Source of the DNA: Paenibacillus cremeus
Lineage (GTDB): Bacteria; Bacillota; Bacilli; Paenibacillales; NBRC-103111
NCBI RefSeq assembly: GCF_007786445.1
Contig: NZ_VNJI01000028.1
Location: 1-64,000, forward strand
DNA length: 64,000 nt
Direction of reading: 5' to 3'
Shown: positions 46,650-54,988 of the stretch, piece after piece
How the letters are laid out: each line of letters begins with the position of its first letter
Numbering within the stretch: position 1 is the stretch's first letter
Program-made: the position numbers and the translations under genes
Notes under the pieces: model-generated
Told to the model about the DNA's origin: nothing
Seen by the model: the letters and a program-made list of their open reading frames with translations, nothing else
Database searches by the model: none

Positions 46650-47975
46650 ATGAGGACGCTAGACCAATCGAGCGCACACTACGTCGAATCACAAGTCTTT
46701 TTGGCAGGGGGCGTAGCCAGTTCACTACGAAGCGCTATGAAGCCGGTGCCACTATTTGCTGCGGAAGGCTCAGGCCCAAGGCTTCAAGATGCTGACGGTC
46801 ATGAGTACATCGATTACTTGCTAGGATACGGGCCGCTGCTGCTTGGTCATGGTCATCAAGCGATAGTAAGCGGTATTCATGAAGCGCTAAAACGCGGTAC
46901 CACCTTTGGCCTCCAGCATATCGGGGAAATCGAGCTCGCCCGCAGATTAACGGAGCTACTGCCCTGTGCGGAGCAGGTTGCAATAAGCGGGTCCGGCACG
47001 GAAGCCGTTATGCTGGCGCTTAGGCTTGCCAGGGCACATACGGGCAAACGGAAAATTGTGCGCTTCCACGGACACTATCATGGGTGGGCCGACTCCATCT
47101 TTACTTCCTTCCCAAGTTCCGATATGCGACAGTCCGATTCCGTCGTATCAACAGACCTCATTTTGCCGGGAACAGGAGGCCAGAGCCAGTTAGCCTTGGA
47201 GGACATTATCTTGCTTCCATGGAACGATCCGGAAGCGCTGGAGGTCACTTTACGGCAAAATCATGGCGAGATCGCCGCAATCATTTCTGAGCCGGTCATG
47301 TGTAACTCTGGCTGCATTTTGCCCAAACCAGGCTATCTTGAGCGGATGAGAGAGCTAACAGAAGAACTGGATATCGTCATGATTCTCGACGAGGTGATTA
47401 CCGGTTTTCGGCTCGGTCTAGGCGGAGCTCACGGGAAATTTGGGCTGAAGCCGGATTTGGTTACCATTGGCAAAGCGCTCGGCGGAGGCATCGCTATCAG
47501 CGCTGTAGTAGGACGCAAGGACATCATGGATCTCATAGCCAGCGGAACGGTTAGCCACCTCGGCACATTAAATGGCAACTGTATTGCCACTGCTGCCGCA
47601 TTGGCTACAATCTCCGAGTTGTCCAAAGATGGTGGGGCGGTATATAGCCGTCTGGAGCAAACCGCATCCCAATTGGTTGAAGGAATCCGCGGGTTGTTCG
47701 CTAAGAACGGCATTGCGGGAATTATCAACCAGGCTGGAGCTGTCTTTCACATGATGTTTACCCGTGAACTAAAGGTGGATGATTTTGCTTCATTTAATCA
47801 GAGGGATGTAGCCCGTTATGCTGAATTTGCAGCGTATCTGCTGCACGAGGGAATCCTCGTGCGCCCTAATGGCTTATGGTACGTATCGACCGCACATGGT
47901 TTACGGGAGGTTGACGAAACGCTCGCCGCTGTGGATCGGGTATTCCAGAAGCTGCAGGGAGGAACCTCAGTATGA
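46650..47975 (+). CDS. Class III aminotransferase (glutamate-1-semialdehyde aminomutase type)
   Basis: A 441-aa fold-type I PLP enzyme; ATG 46650 after AGAGGAGGA. Lys275 in IGKALGGGI, Asp247 in LDEVITGFR and SGSGTEAVMLALRLAR for phosphate binding. Overall layout is GSAM-like, but hemL genes normally lie with haem genes, so a catabolic transaminase or mutase is likely. Overlaps the next gene by 4 bp. Confidence 0.9.
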   Translation: MRTLDQSSAHYVESQVFLAGGVASSLRSAMKPVPLFAAEGSGPRLQDADGHEYIDYLLGYGPLLLGHGHQAIVSGIHEALKRGTTFGLQHIGEIELARRLTELLPCAEQVAISGSGTEAVMLALRLARAHTGKRKIVRFHGHYHGWADSIFTSFPSSDMRQSDSVVSTDLILPGTGGQSQLALEDIILLPWNDPEALEVTLRQNHGEIAAIISEPVMCNSGCILPKPGYLERMRELTEELDIVMILDEVITGFRLGLGGAHGKFGLKPDLVTIGKALGGGIAISAVVGRKDIMDLIASGTVSHLGTLNGNCIATAAALATISELSKDGGAVYSRLEQTASQLVEGIRGLFAKNGIAGIINQAGAVFHMMFTRELKVDDFASFNQRDVARYAEFAAYLLHEGILVRPNGLWYVSTAHGLREVDETLAAVDRVFQKLQGGTSV

Positions 47976-48730
47976 GGCTAAAACAGCAAATAGCACTGAT
48001 TACTGGCGGGTCGACCGGTATCGGCAAGGCGATTGCCTTGCGGTTTGCGAAGGAAGGCGCCAAGGTGGCCATATCCGGCCGCAGCCGGGGTCTGCTGCAA
48101 GAGACAGCTGGTGAGATCGAGGCTGCCGGCGGCGAGGCCATATGGATTGAGGGCGATGTTCAATTCACAACAGATGTACGTCGTATGGTCAGTGCGGTGT
48201 TGGAGCGCTGGGGCACATTGGATGTTCTGGTGAATAATGCGGGTATTTGTCAGCCGGCTCCCTTTCTTGAATTGGAAGAGTCGGAATGGGATCAGCATAT
48301 GGACATCAATCTAAAAGGAACCTTTCTAACCGGTCAGGCAGTGGCAAAAGAGCTCGTTAAGCAAGGCAAACCAGGTTCCATCATCAATATGTCCAGTGTC
48401 AACGGACTGGCAGCGGAAGCCAATCAGGCTCATTACAATGCCACCAAGGGAGGCATGAATCTGCTTTCCATGTCGATGGCGCTTGAGCTGGCTCCTTATC
48501 GCATTCGGGTGAATGCGTTATGTCCTGGTTTCATCGAAACACGATTAACGAAGCCGCTCATCGACAATTCCGCTGCATTCGGACCATATTTAAATACAAT
48601 CCCTATGGGAAGAGCGGGGGTGCCGGACGAAATCGCTGACGCAGCTTTGTTTCTGGCTTCAAACGACTCCCGCTATATGACCGGACATTGTATGGTTGTA
48701 GACGGCGGTCAGTTGATCAAACTGTCTTGA
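47972..48730 (+). CDS. SDR family oxidoreductase 2 (canonical)
   Basis: A 252-aa SDR with standard motifs: TGGSTGIG (11-18), NNAG, catalytic Ser in NMSSVNG and YNATK. Similar to gluconate/3-oxoacyl dehydrogenase-type SDRs. Start is in a 4-bp overlap. Confidence 0.92.
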   Translation: MRLKQQIALITGGSTGIGKAIALRFAKEGAKVAISGRSRGLLQETAGEIEAAGGEAIWIEGDVQFTTDVRRMVSAVLERWGTLDVLVNNAGICQPAPFLELEESEWDQHMDINLKGTFLTGQAVAKELVKQGKPGSIINMSSVNGLAAEANQAHYNATKGGMNLLSMSMALELAPYRIRVNALCPGFIETRLTKPLIDNSAAFGPYLNTIPMGRAGVPDEIADAALFLASNDSRYMTGHCMVVDGGQLIKLS

Positions 48731-48790
48731 CGGGTTTTACATGCTTCTTTTTTTGGGATTGACGCAAGTGAAAAAAGGAGAGAAGTAGCC

Positions 48791-49741
48791 ATGGGAGTAA
48801 ATAATCCGAAGCCCAATGCATGTTTTTCACCTATCACATTGGGAACGGTGCAGTTGGGCATACCATATGGCATTGCGAATCGGTCCGGCCAGCCGGATGA
48901 ACTTCGTTCTCGAAAAATCCTGGACGCTGCCGTCGAAGGAGGAATTACCTCCTTTGACACTGCTCCCACTTACGGCAGTTCCGAGCAGATATTGGGACAA
49001 TATTTTTCGGAATTTGACTCGGCGCCATTTATTATTACTAAGTGGGGATTACATCATGGGAACTCCCGATTAACCGAGGCAGAACTGCGGGAGCAGCTTG
49101 ATGATATGCTTAAGGAACGAGAGGATCGGCTGAAACGTTGTCCCATTCCGGCCCTTCTGCTGCACACCCCACTCATGTTGAAGGAATACGGTGCAGAGAT
49201 CACAAGGTTACTTCGAGAACGGGTGCAGGAGGGCCGAATCGGCAAGGTGGGTGTGTCGCTTGGTGTGCATGTGGACCGTGAGCTGGATGAGTTGCGGGAG
49301 ATCATTGAGGATGACTTATATTCCATCGTACAAATACCACTCAATGTTTGGGATCAGCGTCTGATTCGAGATGGGGCGCTTAAAACGCTGCAAAGCTCGG
49401 GAAAGCTAGTACTTGCTAGAAGCGCCTATCTGCAGGGGCTATTGCTTATGGATACACAGACGCTTCCCAGGCATCTAGCGGAAGCGGCCCCTTGGCTAGC
49501 CGAGCTTCACCGGCTGGCAGAGCAGGAGGGGTTGACCGTTGCCGAATTTTGTTTTTCTTATGTCCGCTTTACTACCGGAGTGACAAGTGTACTGATTGGG
49601 GCGGAGACGGAGGAACAGGTTCGTGAAAATTTGCAGCTCCTCCAGGTAGGACCGCTGCGAGAACAGACGCGGGAGCGTATCCAGCGGGTATTCGCCGATG
49701 TACCGGAAGAGCTTATTACGCCTGCGCTTTGGAAAGCTTGA
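48791..49741 (+). CDS. Aldo/keto reductase
   Basis: A 316-aa NAD(P)H reductase. Tetrad visible: Asp in FDTAPTYGSSE, Tyr in the same segment, Lys in IITKWG, His in LLHTPL; C-terminal VLIGAETEEQVREN cofactor loop. It probably interconverts a sugar or aldehyde product of the pathway. Confidence 0.9.
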   Translation: MGVNNPKPNACFSPITLGTVQLGIPYGIANRSGQPDELRSRKILDAAVEGGITSFDTAPTYGSSEQILGQYFSEFDSAPFIITKWGLHHGNSRLTEAELREQLDDMLKEREDRLKRCPIPALLLHTPLMLKEYGAEITRLLRERVQEGRIGKVGVSLGVHVDRELDELREIIEDDLYSIVQIPLNVWDQRLIRDGALKTLQSSGKLVLARSAYLQGLLLMDTQTLPRHLAEAAPWLAELHRLAEQEGLTVAEFCFSYVRFTTGVTSVLIGAETEEQVRENLQLLQVGPLREQTRERIQRVFADVPEELITPALWKA

Positions 49742-49769
49742 GCCCATTTGTTTCGAAAGGAGGAGCTGT

Positions 49770-50711
49770 ATGAGGCAGATTAATCTTGCGGTGCTTGGCA
49801 TGGTGGATGGTAATGGGCACCCATATTCCTGGAGCGCTATCTTTAACGGGTATGAACCGAACGTGATGGAGCAATGCCCTTATCCGGGCATCCCGCGGTA
49901 TTTGGAAAAGGAACCCAAGGAACAGCTGCAACTCCATGGAGCTCGCATTACTCATATTTGGACGGACCGGCTGGAGGAGGCAAGGCACGTTGCACAAGCG
50001 TCGCTGATTCCCCATGTGGTGAATCGGCCCGAGGACGTAATCGGTCAAGTGGACGGTGTATTGATTACCACTGACATCGGCTCTGAGCATGTAGAGCGCT
50101 GCCGGCCTTTTATTGAAGCTGGTGTGCCGGTGTTTGTAGATAAGCCGCTGACGGATAACGAAAGCGATCTCATGCAATTTTCCCGTTGGGTGCGTGACGG
50201 AGCCAAACTCATGTCCTCCAGCTGTATGCGCTACTGCAAGGAGTTTATGCCGTACCGCGCCTCCATCCACGACCTGGGTGAGCTTCGGTTTTCCACGGTC
50301 ACGACGTTTAAAAGCTGGGAGCGGTATGGCATTCATGCCCTGGAATCTATTTATCCGATATTAGGACCTGGATTTATTTCCGCCCAGAACAGTGGAAACA
50401 AGGAACGTAATGTTGTTTTGTTCAAGCATCGGGTTCACGGCGATGTCGTCGTGGCGGCGATGGACGATATGCATGGCGCATTCGGTCAGCTGCAGCTGTG
50501 CGGTACGAAAGGAAGCGCGTCAGCGGTACTGCAGGATACATTTTATTCTTTTAAAGCTCAGCTGCAGGCATTTGTTGGTTATTTGCAAACAGGCGAGCGT
50601 CCGTTTCCTTTTAGCGAAACGGAGGAACTGATGCGAATGCTAATCGCGGGCATTCGCAGCCGGGAGGAGAACGGCAGGGTTGTCCTGCTAGAGGAGATCG
50701 CAACGGAATAA
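49770..50711 (+). CDS. Divergent Gfo/Idh/MocA family oxidoreductase 4 of region C
   Basis: A 313-aa protein; ATG 49770 with AAAGGAGGAG, although the frame opens at 49698. The N-terminal Rossmann glycine motif is unusual (VLGMVDGNGHPYSW) and followed by an insert of about 35 residues before the second strand; the family lysine is in VDKPLTD instead of EKP. It is a distant member; it may bind a sugar conjugate too large for ordinary members. Confidence 0.78.
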   Translation: MRQINLAVLGMVDGNGHPYSWSAIFNGYEPNVMEQCPYPGIPRYLEKEPKEQLQLHGARITHIWTDRLEEARHVAQASLIPHVVNRPEDVIGQVDGVLITTDIGSEHVERCRPFIEAGVPVFVDKPLTDNESDLMQFSRWVRDGAKLMSSSCMRYCKEFMPYRASIHDLGELRFSTVTTFKSWERYGIHALESIYPILGPGFISAQNSGNKERNVVLFKHRVHGDVVVAAMDDMHGAFGQLQLCGTKGSASAVLQDTFYSFKAQLQAFVGYLQTGERPFPFSETEELMRMLIAGIRSREENGRVVLLEEIATE

Positions 50712-50757
50712 GTTTTACAGCCCAACCATTTTTATTTGGAAGCGAGGCAATATTCCT

Positions 50758-51588
50758 ATGAGCCAGCGATATACGATGAGGCCAAGCCGAGTAATGCGAA
50801 AGCTGCGCAGCGGACAGACGGCGATTGCCCTGAAGCTGAACCTAGCCGATCCGAGAATCGCGGAGATGGCGGCAAGGTTTTCAGGAGTGGACTGTCTATG
50901 GACGGATATGGAACATGTCCCGAACGATTATGCCGTAATCGAGCGGCAGATTTGGGCGGCTAAGGCTTACGATGTGGATGTACTCGTTAGGGTTCCAAGA
51001 GGCAGCTATAGCGATCTAACCCGTCCGCTGGAGATGGATGCTGCAGGAATTATGATACCGCATATTATGAGCTTGTCCGATGCCAGACAGGTCATCCATT
51101 ATACAAAATTTCATCCGGTCGGCAGAAGACCGCTGGATGGAGGCAATGCAGATGGAGCTTATTGCAATCTGGATTTAACGGACTACATGCATCAGGCGAA
51201 CGAGCAGCGATTTAACGTGCTGCAAATCGAGGATCCGGAGCCGCTTTCTGAGCTGGAAGACATTATCGCCGAGCCAGGTTTGGATCTGATTTTCTTCGGA
51301 CCGGGAGATTTCAGTCAAGGGATCGGCGCTCCCGGTGAGTGGAATCATCCTCTGATTAAGGAAACTCGTGAAACGATAGCGCGGCTTGCGCAAAAGCATG
51401 GAAAATACGCTGGCACGGTTGGCAGTACCGCCAATCTCGACGAACTGAAGGCCATGGGCTACCGGTTTGTTAGTGTGGGTGCAGATGTCGTTGGCTTCGG
51501 TCAATATTTAAGCGGGATTGCCAAGGGGATCTCAAGCGGTACGGAAACCCCAGCTGCTGACTCGATTTATGGTTCCGCTAAAAGCTAA
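50758..51588 (+). CDS. HpcH/HpaI aldolase/citrate lyase family protein
   Basis: A 276-aa class-II pyruvate aldolase. Metal ligands Glu in LQIEDPEP and Asp in FGPGDFSQG, and phosphate/carboxylate site VGRRPLDGGN. It splits 2-keto-3-deoxy-hydroxy acids to pyruvate or glyoxylate plus an aldehyde. It is the second aldolase of the run. Confidence 0.9.
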   Translation: MSQRYTMRPSRVMRKLRSGQTAIALKLNLADPRIAEMAARFSGVDCLWTDMEHVPNDYAVIERQIWAAKAYDVDVLVRVPRGSYSDLTRPLEMDAAGIMIPHIMSLSDARQVIHYTKFHPVGRRPLDGGNADGAYCNLDLTDYMHQANEQRFNVLQIEDPEPLSELEDIIAEPGLDLIFFGPGDFSQGIGAPGEWNHPLIKETRETIARLAQKHGKYAGTVGSTANLDELKAMGYRFVSVGADVVGFGQYLSGIAKGISSGTETPAADSIYGSAKS

Positions 51589-51607
51589 GGTAAGGGGGAG
51601 CTAGGCA

Positions 51608-52399
51608 TTGTACACAGAGCTATTCTCTATGCACGGGAAAAGTGTAGTTATTACAGGGGGATCTGGTTATTTGGGCTCAGCTATAGTCGAAGCGTTGCTT
51701 GAATTTGGCGCGGAGGTGACGGTTGCCGACAAAGTGTTCCGAGCCAGTCCGGCTTTGGAGCAAGGGGTTCAAGAGGGGCGGCTGAGGCATCTGGTGTGTG
51801 ATGTGTCCAGCACCGAGTCGATCCGCAATATGCTGAAGCTACATCAGGCGACGAGCAGCAAGCTAGATGTTCTGATCAACTGCGCTACCTACGGAGCCGG
51901 GTACGGCCAAGGGGCGGAGCTGGAGTTTATGACCGACGAAGTATGGCATACAGGCGTGGATGGTGCGGTTGGAACAGCTTTTCGCTGCACACGTGAAGCG
52001 ATCCCGTACTTGAGACAAAATGGAGGCGGCTCGATTATTAATTTTGCATCCATGTATGGTGTCGTTTCGCCGGATCCATCGATTTACGGGGATAGCGGAG
52101 CCAATAATCCACCTAATTATGGCGCCGGTAAAGCGGCCGTCGTGCAGCTTACCAAGTATTGCGCCGCCCACTTGGCCAAACATAATATCCGTTGCAACAG
52201 CATATCGCCGGGGCCTTTCCCCAATTTGTCCATCAGCGAGAATAAAGACTTTTTGGTGCGACTCTCTGCAAAAACGATGCTAGGTCGACCGGGTAAGCCG
52301 TATGAGGTAGCTGGAGCGGTGCTTTTACTGGCATCGGACGCTTCAAGCTACATGACCGGTGCAAACCTGATGATTGATGGAGGCTGGACCGCCTGGTAA
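51608..52399 (+). CDS. SDR family oxidoreductase 3 (extended substrate loop)
   Basis: A 263-aa SDR from TTG 51608 after AAGGGGGAG. Cofactor motif TGGSGYLG, catalytic Ser in NFASMYG, Tyr/Lys in YGAGK. The loop between Ser and Tyr is about ten residues longer than canonical (VVSPDPSIYGDSGANNPPN), as in SDR 1 and SDR 4. Confidence 0.88.
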   Translation: MYTELFSMHGKSVVITGGSGYLGSAIVEALLEFGAEVTVADKVFRASPALEQGVQEGRLRHLVCDVSSTESIRNMLKLHQATSSKLDVLINCATYGAGYGQGAELEFMTDEVWHTGVDGAVGTAFRCTREAIPYLRQNGGGSIINFASMYGVVSPDPSIYGDSGANNPPNYGAGKAAVVQLTKYCAAHLAKHNIRCNSISPGPFPNLSISENKDFLVRLSAKTMLGRPGKPYEVAGAVLLLASDASSYMTGANLMIDGGWTAW

Positions 52400-52459
52400 C
52401 AGGGTGTCCGCTGTGATTTGGACTCAGATAAGCATAACGTTCAGAAAGGAGGGGAAAGT

Positions 52460-53248
52460 TTGAATACCCATGTCTTAAACAGCTTTTCTTTGACGAACAA
52501 AACCGTATTAATTACGGGAGGCGCTGGACTGTATGGTAAACAGATAGCTATTGCGTGTGCACAAGCAGGAGGCGAGGTCTTTGTAACCTCACGGGAGGAA
52601 TCGCGGCTTAGCGGGATTGAAGCCGAATTTCGCAATCTCGGTTTGAATGTCCGAGCGATCCAATTTGACCAGGAGCAGCTAGACGCGATCCCATCTATAC
52701 GCGGCAAACTGGATGCTTTGGCAGGCAAATGCGATGTACTTGTAAATAATGCGGTTGCTCGGACTATGTCGCATTACAATGCTCCTCTCGAAGCCTTCGC
52801 CCGAAGCATGGCAGTTAATGCAACAGGATTGTTTGAGCTGACTCGAGTTATCGGAGATTGGATGGGAGAACAAGGGGGCGGTTCAATTATTAACATTGGC
52901 TCGATTCAAGGGATGGTAGGCCCTGAGCCGGGGTTATACGAAGGACTTTCGAGCAACGGGTTGATACCAGATTATTTTTTTCATAAGGGCGGCATGATCA
53001 ACTTTACCCGCTTTATTGCCAGCTATTACGGTGCTAAGAAGGTCCGATGCAATTGTATATCGCCGGGGGGCTTTCAAACGGATAAAAATATACCTGAATT
53101 CGTTGCACGGTACAATGCCAAAACGATGCTCGGCCGTATGGCCAGAGCGGACGATATTTGGGGGCCAATTGTTTTTCTGGCTTCTGATGCATCGTTGTAC
53201 ATCACGGGAACGAATCTTCCTGTGGATGGCGGATATACAGCCAAATGA
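52460..53248 (+). CDS. SDR family oxidoreductase 4 (extended substrate loop)
   Basis: A 262-aa SDR; TTG 52460 after AAAGGAGGGG, preferred to the frame opening at 52418. Cofactor motif TGGAGLYG as in SDR 1, catalytic Ser in NIGSIQG, Tyr/Lys in YFFHK, long intervening loop. Last gene of the run; a double terminator follows. A short frame beyond its stop (to 53318) is probably not a gene. Confidence 0.87.
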   Translation: MNTHVLNSFSLTNKTVLITGGAGLYGKQIAIACAQAGGEVFVTSREESRLSGIEAEFRNLGLNVRAIQFDQEQLDAIPSIRGKLDALAGKCDVLVNNAVARTMSHYNAPLEAFARSMAVNATGLFELTRVIGDWMGEQGGGSIINIGSIQGMVGPEPGLYEGLSSNGLIPDYFFHKGGMINFTRFIASYYGAKKVRCNCISPGGFQTDKNIPEFVARYNAKTMLGRMARADDIWGPIVFLASDASLYITGTNLPVDGGYTAK

Positions 53249-53342
53249 GGAAGCGCGAGATGAGTTCCACCGCCTGGCGAACGAGCTGCGGAAGGTTAGC
53301 GGGCAGACGGTAGAGTAACATTCCCAACAGTTGGATATGCTA

Positions 53343-53416
53343 AGGTTACCCTTATATCAAAGGGTAACCCTTCTTCAAAGGAGCCCCACCTTCGGCTGGT
53401 GGGGTTTTTGTTTTTT
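53343..53416 (+). terminator. Double terminator at the end of region C
   Basis: First stem AGGTTACCCTT / AAGGGTAACCCT (53343-53371). Second stem CCCCACC (53384-53390) and GGTGGGG (53398-53404) with the stable TTCGGCT loop and T run to 53416. The second is a classic strong terminator. Confidence 0.92.
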
Positions 53417-53481
53417 GTTAATATAAAGGTAAACCTTATCTTTCTACTGAAATATCACCACTAAATATTTTCGTAATTTCA

Positions 53482-53757
53482 TCACCATGACAAATTAATA
53501 AGCAATCTTGCTGCGTTAAACGAATAATAGGCAGACAGATAAAGAGCTACAGCATCAATTAATTCCTGCTGATTCAAGAAAAATTCTTGATAATTCAGTC
53601 TACCTCGAGCGGAGAATCCTTTGTGCTCTTCAAAAAATAATTTTATCTCATTGACATGGTGCGGCTCACTGCCTTCAACTCGACCATGGTTTACTTTTGC
53701 TGCAATCGCTACACAAACGGAGTCAATGATGTCTTGTTCATCAAATTGAATGTTCAT
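53482..53757 (-). CDS. DUF2653-like hypothetical protein
   Basis: A 91-aa soluble protein starting with MNIQFDEQDIIDSVCVAIA and later GFSARGRL. This resembles the YxcD/DUF2653 pattern (EQDVIDAVC... YDDDYGFSAE) as I remember it. Ribosome-binding site GAGAGGA lies inside the upstream mini-gene, with which it overlaps by 4 bp. Function unknown. Confidence 0.65.
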   Translation of the reverse strand: MNIQFDEQDIIDSVCVAIAAKVNHGRVEGSEPHHVNEIKLFFEEHKGFSARGRLNYQEFFLNQQELIDAVALYLSAYYSFNAARLLINLSW

Positions 53758-53843
53758 GATCTTCGTCCTCTCAAAGATTTAAATATAACCACAATAAGCC
53801 AAATGACTAAAGCTGCAACTGCTAAATCTAAGATTAGTGCCAT
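53754..53843 (-). CDS. 29-residue single-helix membrane peptide
   Basis: ATG 53843 to TGA ending at 53754 on the - strand. It encodes MALILDLAVAALVIWLIVVI followed by a basic tail FKSLRGRRS, a clear inner-membrane anchor with positive-inside end. Its stop overlaps the start of the next gene (ATGA), which suggests translational coupling. The upstream ribosome-binding site is weak, so it is a tentative call. Confidence 0.45.
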   Translation of the reverse strand: MALILDLAVAALVIWLIVVIFKSLRGRRS

Positions 53844-53951
53844 GAAAGAGAACGGCTGATGAACATATTGCCATATTTCATAACTCGCAAAACAATGTTT
53901 TTTATGTATTTCAAAACGTATACTTTTTGAAAGGCATTATGATCTTATATA

Positions 53952-53988
53952 TAACAAACCGCTGCAGATGGATTGCAGCGGTTTGTTA
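53952..53988. terminator. Bidirectional terminator
   Basis: Perfect 15-bp stem TAACAAACCGCTGCA (53952-53966) and TGCAGCGGTTTGTTA (53974-53988), 7-nt loop. On the - strand it ends the membrane-protein operon, overlapping its last codons. Confidence 0.88.
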
Positions 53989-54495
53989 TATTGTGCGTTT
54001 ATTTATCGTTTTTAAGAAATACCATTTAATAAAATGGTAAAACAGTAAAGTAAGACAGATAACGATTAAATAAATGGGGAGTGAATACATCACATGCCAT
54101 CCTTTGTATTGATAAACATGAAATTGATCTGTAAGCCATTCAAATCCAACTGAAAACAGAGAGTAAGTCAAGATATAAACCCATTTAGAAACGCCGCGCA
54201 AATGCCATCGGTCATAAAGATAAACCAGAAAATAACCAAATGGAGGATAAAGAAACCACGTAAAAAAATCAAATAACTCATATCCCGGTGTATCATTGAT
54301 GTCATAAAGATCATATGGCGGTGTTGCTAAAATTAAATCAAACATTTTGGCGATAATCGTTGTAAATAAGAAGAGCAGGATCGTGATGGTGGTTGGAAAC
54401 CTCTGTGGGAGTAATAACATGAAACCATACGTTATAATGAGCGATGATAGAATAAACCACTCGTTGGCATCGAAGCTAACTGGAAGCTCGATCAT
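53986..54495 (-). CDS. CBO0543-type membrane protein
   Basis: A 169-aa protein with about five transmembrane helices and features of the CBO0543 family of Bacillales/Clostridia (aromatic loops, PPYDLYDIND, YDRWHLRG, YKGWHVMYS). The family is often found near sporulation genes; function unknown. It overlaps the preceding gene by 20 bp, so it is the last gene of a four-gene operon. Confidence 0.65.
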   Translation of the reverse strand: MIELPVSFDANEWFILSSLIITYGFMLLLPQRFPTTITILLFLFTTIIAKMFDLILATPPYDLYDINDTPGYELFDFFTWFLYPPFGYFLVYLYDRWHLRGVSKWVYILTYSLFSVGFEWLTDQFHVYQYKGWHVMYSLPIYLIVICLTLLFYHFIKWYFLKTINKRTI

Positions 54496-54964
54496 AACGT
54501 ATCACATCCTTCTTGAAAATAATACGAAACACACTAGTTAGCGCATAAGCAACTAAAATAAGCGCACTCCACACAATAAACGACCACCATAGATGCCAAT
54601 GCGTATGATGAAGAATGCTCGCCCAATCAAGTGTATATTCTATGCCTACCAGACAGCTTGTAGCAATTGAAAATAAAATGATCTTCATACCCCAAAAACG
54701 AATCGATGCAAAGCGATCAATAAGACATACGACGATCGAAGGAACTAACATAAACCGGATACAAAAAAAAGACCAAATCTTTTCAAGATCGGTATCTAAA
54801 GTGATGAATTTTAAATTCAAAGTTAAGATTGCCATTATATCCCCGTAGATGAAAATGAAAACCATCCAGCAAACGAAAATTTCGAATAGATGAAGATGCC
54901 TGTCTGTAACAATAAAAAAGATAAAAAACGCCAAGCTTGCAGATAGACATATGGTTATCGCCAT
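54476..54964 (-). CDS. Multi-pass membrane protein
   Basis: A 162-aa hypothetical protein with about five transmembrane helices. Layout is similar to the next gene's product (YTLDWASILHHTHWHLWWSF resembles the CBO0543 C-terminal region), so it may be a distant paralogue. Ribosome-binding site GGAGAGAGG. Confidence 0.6.
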   Translation of the reverse strand: MAITICLSASLAFFIFFIVTDRHLHLFEIFVCWMVFIFIYGDIMAILTLNLKFITLDTDLEKIWSFFCIRFMLVPSIVVCLIDRFASIRFWGMKIILFSIATSCLVGIEYTLDWASILHHTHWHLWWSFIVWSALILVAYALTSVFRIIFKKDVIRYDRASS

Positions 54965-54988
54965 AGCATATTCCTCTCTCCAAAGAAT

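Noticed and set aside
46650-47975. Calling the aminotransferase hemL (haem synthesis)
   Set aside because: Family fit is good, but no haem genes are nearby and it is embedded in a catabolic run, so the symbol would be misleading.
51863-52183. 106-aa frame antisense to SDR 3
   Set aside because: Fully inside a canonical SDR gene on the opposite strand with no independent signals.
53249-53318. Tail frame after the last SDR reading NEEARDEFHRLANELRKV
   Set aside because: It lies in a different frame with no start of its own and ends within 70 bp; it may be a relic but cannot be called a gene.
53343-53416. Could the two stems be a CRISPR-like or tandem repeat?
   Set aside because: They are just two different terminator hairpins; sequences are unrelated to one another.
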